Part shown: positions 1 through 8,400 of the stretch, one piece after another
How positions within the stretch are numbered: position 1 is the stretch's first letter
Layout of the letters: the number at the start of each line of letters is the position of its first letter
Source: an uncultured Lachnospiraceae bacterium
Lineage (GTDB): Bacteria > Bacillota > Clostridia > Lachnospirales > Lachnospiraceae
NCBI GenBank assembly: GCA_910577275.1
Contig: CAJTMW010000039.1
Location: 1 to 15,064, forward strand
Length of the DNA stretch: 15,064 bases
Direction of reading: 5' to 3'
Notes under the pieces: model-generated
Database searches by the model: none
What the model was told of the DNA's origin: nothing
What the model saw: the letters and a program-made list of their open reading frames with translations, nothing else
Program-made: the position numbers and the translations under genes

Positions 1-4
1 GTAC

Positions 5-361
5 ATGTTTTCTTATGATATATGTCCAAGCCGGGCACAAGAGCTTTATTGGGATATCAGTAAAAAATATACGGATTTAATCTTTATATGTGTGGCGCAT
101 GGAGATGAGCTTGAGAATAAGGAATTGAGAAAAGATATTGAAAAATATGTGGCTTACAGAACATTAAGCCGCTATTGGGTAAACGGCGGCCAATATAAGG
201 GAGATAAAAGTGAAGAAGAAATCAAATCTATAAAAGAAAGTTGTAAAAAAGAGTGTGCAGGATTGTTTGAAAAAATAAAAAGAAATTATAAAGGGGCAGA
301 TATGCTGAATGAGTTCCTTAATAATCTTATTGAGGGAAAAATAGAGGTGGCGGATTGTTAA
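5..361 (+). CDS. Hypothetical protein, possibly 5'-truncated at the window edge
   Basis: I do not recognise this 118-residue product. It is a soluble, charged, Lys/Glu-rich protein with no signal peptide or membrane segment; residues about 38-105 look mostly helical (runs such as SEEEIKSIKESCKKECAGLFEKIK). The first ATG lies four bases from the window edge, no ribosome site can be seen and the frame is open to the edge, so the true start may be upstream. It is AT-rich like the PIN gene that begins about 80 bases downstream, and unlike the GC-richer methylase-helicase gene, so it probably belongs to the same acquired cargo. A 15-base string coding WVNGG (about 176-190) is also present in the helicase gene at 2638-2652. 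No function is proposed. Confidence 0.6.
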   Translation: MFSYDICPSRAQELYWDISKKYTDLIFICVAHGDELENKELRKDIEKYVAYRTLSRYWVNGGQYKGDKSEEEIKSIKESCKKECAGLFEKIKRNYKGADMLNEFLNNLIEGKIEVADC

Positions 362-439
362 TGGCAAAAACTCCATAAGACTGAGAGGAATTGGACATCA
401 AGGAATAATTAGTGTAGTAGATGTTTGGAGGGAGAGAAA

Positions 440-2323
440 ATGATTAAATATCCTTTAAATGTAACAATTGATACTAATATCTTTATATCTAATAAATTTG
501 ATTTTAGCGAAGATAGTACCCTTAGTTTGCTTGTAAAGTATGTTCAGCAAAATAAAATAAAAGTGATTCTAAGCGATATAGTAGTTCGCGAAGTTGAAAA
601 ACATATTGTAGATAAAGGAGATGAATTATGTAAGTTAATCAGGAAATCGAGAAAAGATGCTTTATCAGTTTTGCCGGAAGAGTTAATCCGAAAAATAGGA
701 GTAGGGCATATTCTCTTAAGTGCGAAGAAGGATGATGTTAGAGAAAAAAGTAAAGCTGAACTAAGAAGATTTTTAGATGAAATCAAAGTAGAGACAATTA
801 AAACGAGTATAATAGATTTAGACTCTATTCTGGAAGATTATTTTTCTTTTAAACCGCCATTTGAGGATAATGATAGAAAAAGAAAGGAGTTTCCAGATGC
901 ATTTATTGCAAATCAAATTAGAGCAAGATTTGGAAAAGATGAAATCATAGCAATTGTTAGTATGGATAAGGGATTAAAAAAAGCATGTAAGGCATCAAAG
1001 AATCATTTATTCTTTTCTTCATTAGGGGAACTATACAATGCGATAAATAAAGAAGAAAAAGAGTATGAAGATATATTAAATAGTATAAAGAGAAAACAGT
1101 TTTTAATTGCAAATATGGTGAAAAAATATGTCTTGGATAAGAACTGTGTGGAGGTAATAGGGCTTTCTTATGATAAAGATGGAATAGAATACGGATATGC
1201 TTATCATGATTTTGTAGTGCAAGAAATGTCTAAAGCATCAATCGGAATACATACTATTGATGAAATCACTGATGAAAAGGTTATTGCGACACTTTTAGTC
1301 AAAGCGAGTATAGATGTTCTGTGTACTTATAAAGATTATGATAATGCTGTATGGGATTCTGAGGAAAAATCATACATTTATGTTGAAACAAGGAAGATTA
1401 AGGAAAAGCATAGTTCAAGATTTGGATGTAGAATTGAGATTAAAAGAGGAGAAAGAGATGTAAGAATAATACCTTTTAAAATAATATTAAATTCTGATAC
1501 TCGAATAGAAAGAATTGAAGTAGAAGAAGATGTATACAATTATATGCAGGAGGAAATTGATGATTCAAGAAGAATTTTTGGACTTCAATCATTAAATAAA
1601 TATAATGATTACTTAGCAAGTAATCTTGAAGACTCAGAAATGGAGGAGGAATTTAAGTATTTATTTGGGGAAATCAATAGTGTTTATAAATCATATGAAG
1701 ATATTTGTTTAACCTATGATATGCTAATTGACATAATTAAAATAAATAGGGAAAAGGCTAGAAATAAATTATTAAAACTATCGAAAATAATTAATAAAAA
1801 AAATAGTTTTCCATTGGGGAGTGATATTGATGTTATAACCGATGATGATATTGAAGGAATCATTATATGGGCAGAAAATAATTATAACAGAACATCAAAG
1901 TTAGCGGATAAGTCGTATTTGCCAGATTCAATAGGTTATGGAGAAACAGTAGCTTTTATTGATGATAAAGATAATGAATATCGTTTATCTTTAGATAGCT
2001 TTATGGGAATACCTTCAGGAGGGGAGTTGGAGACAATTGATATACTATTTTGTAAAGGTCAAGAAGTGATAGCTAGAGGCTGTGTCGAATTAACAGTGGG
2101 ATATTACGAATTTGATGATGAAGGCGGAGTTGCGGAGGCAATAGATGATAATATAGAGTATAATTACGAGAGTATTGCAAAGAAAATTAGAGATATTATT
2201 TTTGAACTACAAATTCATTTAGAGAATGAGAAAGAGATAAGTGAGATAATAGATGAAATGTTTGTATATACGAAAGATGAGAAGAAGAAAGATTGTAGTT
2301 GTGAAGATAAAATTTTGTATTAG
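440..2323 (+). CDS. PIN-domain protein (DUF4935/PIN_12-like nuclease domain) with long uncharacterised C-terminus
   Basis: Predicted 627-residue soluble protein with an N-terminal PIN ribonuclease fold. Seen in sequence: an opening strand with D11 in TIDTNIF, E51/E53 in VVREVEKHI, D153 in EFPDAFIANQI and D176 in IVSMDKGLK, which fit the spaced acidic residues that bind metal in PIN nucleases. The N-terminal layout (about 1-210) resembles the DUF4935/PIN_12 group. Residues about 210-627 carry no domain I recognise. The start is set at ATG 440 because GGAGGGAG at 427-434 sits six bases upstream; an in-frame TTG at 425 overlaps that site and is unlikely. The gene is strikingly AT-rich compared with the next gene and ends in a terminator, so it looks like independently acquired cargo. 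PIN proteins act as toxins, RNA-processing enzymes or anti-phage effectors; a defence role is inference. No antitoxin-like partner is evident except possibly the small gene upstream. Confidence 0.8.
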   Translation: MIKYPLNVTIDTNIFISNKFDFSEDSTLSLLVKYVQQNKIKVILSDIVVREVEKHIVDKGDELCKLIRKSRKDALSVLPEELIRKIGVGHILLSAKKDDVREKSKAELRRFLDEIKVETIKTSIIDLDSILEDYFSFKPPFEDNDRKRKEFPDAFIANQIRARFGKDEIIAIVSMDKGLKKACKASKNHLFFSSLGELYNAINKEEKEYEDILNSIKRKQFLIANMVKKYVLDKNCVEVIGLSYDKDGIEYGYAYHDFVVQEMSKASIGIHTIDEITDEKVIATLLVKASIDVLCTYKDYDNAVWDSEEKSYIYVETRKIKEKHSSRFGCRIEIKRGERDVRIIPFKIILNSDTRIERIEVEEDVYNYMQEEIDDSRRIFGLQSLNKYNDYLASNLEDSEMEEEFKYLFGEINSVYKSYEDICLTYDMLIDIIKINREKARNKLLKLSKIINKKNSFPLGSDIDVITDDDIEGIIIWAENNYNRTSKLADKSYLPDSIGYGETVAFIDDKDNEYRLSLDSFMGIPSGGELETIDILFCKGQEVIARGCVELTVGYYEFDDEGGVAEAIDDNIEYNYESIAKKIRDIIFELQIHLENEKEISEIIDEMFVYTKDEKKKDCSCEDKILY

Positions 2324-2360
2324 TATGGAATCATAGAGGTAAAACAAAATTCTGTGAATG

Positions 2361-2388
2361 AAAAAGCGGTCAATTCTGGCCGCTTTTT
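2361..2388 (+). terminator. Strong intrinsic terminator after the PIN gene, probably bidirectional
   Basis: AAAAAGCGGTCA at 2361-2372 pairs with TGGCCGCTTTTT at 2377-2388 around a four-base loop (attc), with one T-G pair. The A run on the left and T run on the right mean it can work in either direction. It separates the AT-rich PIN cargo from the methylase-helicase gene, whose ribosome site begins only 34 bases later, and no promoter is visible between them. Confidence 0.85.
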
Positions 2389-2421
2389 CTGTTGGGATGG
2401 AAAAGAAAATTTATTGTGTTG

Positions 2422-2428
2422 AGGAGGG
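2422..2428 (+). promoter_or_regulatory. Ribosome binding site fixing a GTG start for the methylase-helicase
   Basis: AGGAGGG lies five bases before GTG 2434. The open frame extends upstream to a TTG at 2392, but that codon has no ribosome site and lies almost on the terminator. GTG 2434 gives MRKRDLISELV, leading straight into the conserved N-terminal region. Confidence 0.8.
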
Positions 2429-2433
2429 AGAGC

Positions 2434-5400
2434 GTGAGAAAGCGTGATTTGATTTCCGAATTGGTAAGGGAAACTGCAAAAAGGATGGTGTGGGACGGGG
2501 AAAGCTGGAGAAGGTATCTGAATACGGCTTCACGGATATATAAGTACCCGTTCAGGGAGCAGATATGTATTTATGCCCAGCGGCCTGATGCGGAAGCCTG
2601 TGCCTCTATGAAAGAATGGAATGAAGTCATGCACTGCTGGGTAAACGGCGGCGCAAAAGGGATTGCCCTTCTTGATGATGAAGTGCCTTATACAGGCCTT
2701 AAACATGTTTTTGATATTTCCGATGTACATAAATTAAAGGGGAGCGGGCGTTTCCCTTATATCTGGGTAATGCGGGAGGAGCATAAGGAGGCTGTAATCG
2801 GGAGGCTGGAAGAACTTTATGGGGCGACGGTTAAGGAGAGCGGATTTGGTGACAGGATAAAGGAGATAGCCGGCCGGATTGCAGAAGACGCTTATGAGCA
2901 GGCGGCGGATGAAATGGGGTATACCTGTGCCGGAAGTTATCTGGAGGAGTATGATGAGCTGAATTTCAAATTAAGGATAAGGGAGACGCTTGCAGGCAGT
3001 ATTGCTTATACGGTATTGAGAAGATGCGGAGTGGGGGAGGCGGAACTTGCAGAGGAAATCAGCTTCCCTTATATTTTTGAGTTTAATACCCTTGGGACGC
3101 TTTCTGTATTGGGGGACAGTATATACAAAAATGTAATGCCTGTGCTTATAGAGATAAAGAAGGTAGTCCGTGCATATGACAGGGAGCTCGCAAAAAATCC
3201 TGAGGCAGAAAAGAATAACGGAAAAGTGCAAAACGGACTTGAAAGTATAACTGCAAGAGATTATAATACTTTAAAGCGTGAAAGTGACAGACGGGAACCG
3301 GAAAGCCGGGACAAAGAAAAGGGGGAACAGAATGGAAGTGAGATACGAGAGAAACGGGGATTACCTGATTCCGGCGTTACAGGCGGACAGACAGCCGGAA
3401 GGGGAGCTGACGAAATACGGACTGATGCGGAGGGATTACCTGAAAGAGCACAGGAGCGGGATTTATACGGCGCTTCTGCTGGAAGGGAAGCTGAAAGCAC
3501 ATTTGCTGATGGTTCAGAAACAGGCGGAGGAGAGAATGGAAGACATGACCGGACGGATGATGGTGCAGAGAGGGGTAAACGAACAGCTCAAAGCCGGGAA
3601 CCAGTTACTTTGGGTTCAGAAAATGAACGGAATCAGGCAGGCGGCGGAGGAGACAGTTCTGGAAGAGCTGATATACAGTTAAATATTGGAGAGCAGAAAC
3701 CGGAGGATTCTTTATCAGCCGGTTTTTCTTTTGGGGATTTTCTTAAGGGCCCGGCGGGGGACGGTGCAAGTCTGTCCCGGAAAAAAGGTTCAAGGAAGAA
3801 GGCGCAAAAAGAGGAATATGTGCAGTTAAGCCTGTTCCCGACTGTTGGGGAGCAGATGGGGACGGTAATGTTTTCCGGTGCGGACGTAAATGCTTCCGCA
3901 TCCATGCTGCTTCCTGTTCAGGATAAATATATTGAGGGGATACTTTGGACAGGCGGAGGCAGGAAGGGCAGTAAAGAACGTATTAACTCGCAGTATCAGG
4001 CAGGAGGCAGAGCGGAAGAAATCTCAGGGTTCCTTGCCGGGGAATATGGAACCGGAGGGAAGGGGTTTGAGATAGACGGGCAGGAAGTATGCACATGGTT
4101 TGACAGGGAGGGGATGCGGTTTGCCTACGGTACTGCCGCAAAGGAAGATTATTCGGTATTCCTGACCTGGGAGATGGCTGAAAAAAGAATCCGAGCTATG
4201 GTTGAAAGCCATACTTATATGGATAACAAAGATAAACCGGTGAAGTGGCGGGAATTTATTACGCAGGACGAGATTAACGCGGTGCTGATTAGGGGGAGCG
4301 GGGCTGACAAGCGGCGCATTTATAAATTTTTTTCACAGAACCATTTCCCGAAAGAAAATGCGGATTTCCTGCGGAAGGAATACGGAACGAGAGGCTACGG
4401 CGGCGCCCTGCCGGGAACGGACAGCAGCTTTGCGGGCTATAGTTCAAAGGGTATCAGGCTGTCAAAAGGCAGCCTGATTGCGCCTGCGGCAGAGGTACTG
4501 GTTAACTGGCGGAGCGCGGAAAAGTGTATCCGTATGCTGATTGCGAAGGGCAGCTACCTGAATGCGGAAAAGATGGAGGATTATGCGCGTTACAGGCAGG
4601 GATTTAGGGAAGCCGGATGGGCAGATGCGGAAAGCGGAGGCCGGGAGCAGGCTGAAAATGGAGGGCAGCCTGAAGGTCAGGGAGGAACCGTTATGGCCGC
4701 GGTCAGGGCGGAAGCGGTTAATTTCCGGATTATGCCGGGGGAGAAGGAAATCAGGTTATCCCTTAAGGAGAAATTTCAGAGGAATGTGGAAGTGATTCGG
4801 CTGCTGAAGGAGATAGAAAGTGAAAACCGTCCTGCGCTGCCGAAGGAGCAGGAGGTATTATCACGGTATGTCGGGTGGGGCGGCCTTGCGGACGCCTTTG
4901 ATGAAAGCAAAGAGGGATGGAAGGAGGAATATCAGGAATTAAAGGGGCTGTTGTCAGAAGAAGAATACGCCATGGCAAGGGCCAGTACATTGAATGCCTA
5001 TTATACGCCGGATGCTGTCATCCGGGCAATTTATGAAGTGATTGATAAGATGGGCTTCCAGAGGGGGAAGATTCTGGAGCCTTCCGTTGGCATCGGGAAA
5101 TTTTTCGGAATGCTGCCGGAGAAGATGCTGGGGAGCAGGCTGTACGGGGCGGAGCTTGACAGCCTTACCGGCAGGATTGCAAAGATGCTTTATCCAAAAG
5201 CGGATATTGAGATAGCCGGATTTGAGGAAACATCTTATGACGACGGTTTCTTTGATGCCGTAGTCGGGAATGTGCCGTTCGGGGGATATAAGGTGGTGGA
5301 CAGGCAGTATGATAAGTACAATTTCCTTATCCACGACTATTTTTTTGCAAAAGCAATAGATAAGGTGCGAGCGGGCGGTATTGTGGCGATGGTGACGACA

Positions 5401-8400
5401 AACGGCATGGGGGGAGGGACTTTTGACAAGAAGGACAGCCGGGCAAGGAGGTATTTTGCGCAGAGGTGCGATTTGCTGGGGGCAATAAGGCTCCCGGAGA
5501 GGACTTTCGAGGATACTGACATTACGACGGATATCCTGTTTTTCCAGAAAAGGGAGAGGCAGAGGGATTTATCCGCCAGCCTGCCGGAGTGGGTGGAAAC
5601 CTCTGTGGTTTACGAGGGGGATTATGTAAAGGAAAACGGGGAGAACGGCCACAGCAGGCTCTATATGAACAGCTATTTCCTTGCGCATCCGGAAATGGTT
5701 CTGGGAAAGATGGAGGTCATGAGCGGGCCGTTCGGGCCGCAGATGAAGTGCCTTCCGGTAGAGGGGAGCCTTGGGGAAAAGCTGGGGAAAGCAGCAGCCA
5801 ATATCCGGGGGCGGATAGAAACCGTGGAGGCTGACATGGACGAAAAGGAGGCGGAGGAGGAATTGCTTCCGGCAGAACCGGGAGTAAAAAATTTCAGCTA
5901 TGCGCTTGTGGATAACAGGATATATTACCGTGAAAATGCAGTTATGAAGCCTGTAAAAGTATCTGATACGGCGGAAAAACGTATCAGGGGTATGCTGGCC
6001 ATATATGGCTGCGTACAGGAGCTGCTGAAGATACAGATGGAGGAATCGGAGGATTCTGCGGTCAGGGAAAAACAGGAGCTGCTGGGCAGGCTTTATGACG
6101 GGTATGTTGAAAGGTTTGGCCGGATAAATGACAGGGCAAACAGGCTCGCCTTCGGACAGGATTCCGGGTACTTCCTGTTATGCTCGCTGGAAAAGCTGGA
6201 CGAGGACGGGAAGTTTGCGGGGAAGGCGGATATCTTCACCAAGCGCACGATTAAAAAGCGTACTGTCATTACAGGCGTGGACACGTCAGCCGAGGCTCTG
6301 GCGGTATCCCTGAATGAAAAGGGAATGATTGACCTTGATTATATGTCCACCCTTACAGGGCGGGATAAAGGGAAGGTGGCTGAGGAGCTTTCCGGCGTGA
6401 TTTTCCGCAATCCTGTCACGGAAAAGTGGGAGACGGCAGACGAATATTTAAGCGGAAATGTGCGGGTAAAGCTGGAGACGGCAAGGGCTTTTGCTGATAA
6501 TAACGGGGAATATGCCGTTAATGTGGCGGCGCTTGAAAAGGTTCAGCCAAGGGACCTGGAGGCGTCTGAAATTGAGGTGACATTAGGGGCTACATGGATA
6601 GAACCGGAGTATGTCAGGGATTTTATGTATGAAACTTTTGAAGTACCGGAACTTTACATCAAACACAAGTTATCAGACGTCCGGTATATAAAAGCTACCG
6701 ACCAATGGGTCATCAAGGGGAAGAATGTCAATGAGGACAGCGCTACGGTGAAAGTGACGTATGGCACGGGCAGGGCAAATGCATACAGGCTTCTGGAGGA
6801 CGCCCTGAATTTGCGGACCACCCGCATTTACGATTTGGTAAAGACAGAAGATGGGGAAAAGCGGGTGCTGAACAGGACGGAGACGGTGCTTGCCGGACAG
6901 AAACAGGAAGTGATTAAGAATACTTTTAAGGAGTGGATTTTTGCGGAACCGGAGAGGAGGCGGGCGCTCTGTGAGAAGTATAACCGTTTATTTAACTCTG
7001 TCAGGCCGAGGGAATATGACGGTTCCCACCTGACATTTCCGGAGATGTCGCCGGAATACCATCTGGAGCCTTATCAGGCAAATGCGGTGGCGCATCAGAT
7101 TTATGGGAAAAATACGCTGCTTGCCCATTGTGTGGGTGCAGGGAAAACCTTTGAGATGGTGGCGGCGGCAATGGAGAGCAGGCGTCTGGGGCTTTGCAGT
7201 AAGAGCCTGTTTGTGGTGCCGAACCATCTTACGATGCAGTGGGCGGGGGATTTCCTGCGCCTTTATCCGGGCGCTAATATACTGGCGGTTACAAAGCGGG
7301 ATTTTGAGCCGGCCAACCGGAAAAAGTTCTGTTCCCGGATAGCCATGGGCGACTTTGATGCGGTGATTATAGGGCACAGCCAGTTTGAGAAAATCCCTTT
7401 GTCGGTGGAGAGGCAGATAATGCTTATCGGACGCCAGATAGAGGAAATACAGGAGTCCATCAGGGAAATGAAGGCGGCTAATGGGGAGAATTACGGTATC
7501 AAGCAGATGGAAAAGACGAGGAAGTCTCTGGAAGCAAGGCTGAAAAAGCTGAACGACAATACGAGAAAAGACGACGTTATCACGTTTGAGCAGCTTGGGG
7601 TGGACAGGCTGTTTGTGGATGAGAGCCATTTTTACAAAAATTTGTTTCTGTTTACAAAGATGCGGAATGTAGCGGGGATTTCCCAGACGGAAGCACAGAA
7701 ATCTTCGGATATGTTTGCCAAGTGCCGGTATATGGATGAGCTGACAGGGGGCAGAGGGATTACTTTTGCCACGGGTACGCCAATCAGCAACAGTATGTGC
7801 GAGCTTTATACGAATATGCGTTACTTACAGTATGATGCCCTGCAGGAATCCGGATGGGAACACTTTGACAGCTGGGCGTCCACGTTCGGGGAGACGCAGG
7901 AGGTCAGGGAGCTTTCCCCGGAGGGGACAGGCTACAGGACAAAGACAAGGTTTTCCAAATTTTTTAACCTTCCGGAGCTGATGGCTGTTTTTAAGGAGTG
8001 CGCGGATATCCAGACTGCGGATATGCTGAAACTGCCGGTGCCGGAAGCGGTGTACGAAAATGTGGTTCTGAAGCCGAGCGCCTATCAAAAGGAGGCGATA
8101 CAGAATCTGGCAGAGCGGGCAGAAAATGTACGGGGAGGAGGGGTAAATCCGGCGGTTGATAACATGTTAAAGATTACCAATGACGGGAGGAAGCTGGCCC
8201 TTGACCAGCGGATTATTGACAGCAGTTACCCGGACGATGCGGGCTCAAAGGTCTCGGCATGTGCACAGAGGGCGTTCCGGATATGGGAGCAGGGAAAGGA
8301 GGGGAAGCTGACGCAGCTTATCTTTTCGGATTTGTCTACGCCTAAAGGGGACGGCGCTTTCAATGTCTATGAGGATATACGGGATAAGCTGGTAAAAAAA

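Noticed and set aside
2392..2433. Upstream TTG start for the methylase-helicase
   Set aside because: TTG 2392 has no ribosome site and lies almost on the terminator; GTG 2434 has AGGAGGG at the right distance.
3278..3331. Longer start for the embedded tnpV
   Set aside because: The added residues do not match TnpV and no ribosome site precedes 3278; ATG 3332 has both.
6988..7629. 213-codon open frame on the minus strand under the helicase Walker A region
   Set aside because: The sense strand encodes clear helicase motifs; the antisense product resembles no family and no ribosome site precedes it. It is a composition shadow.
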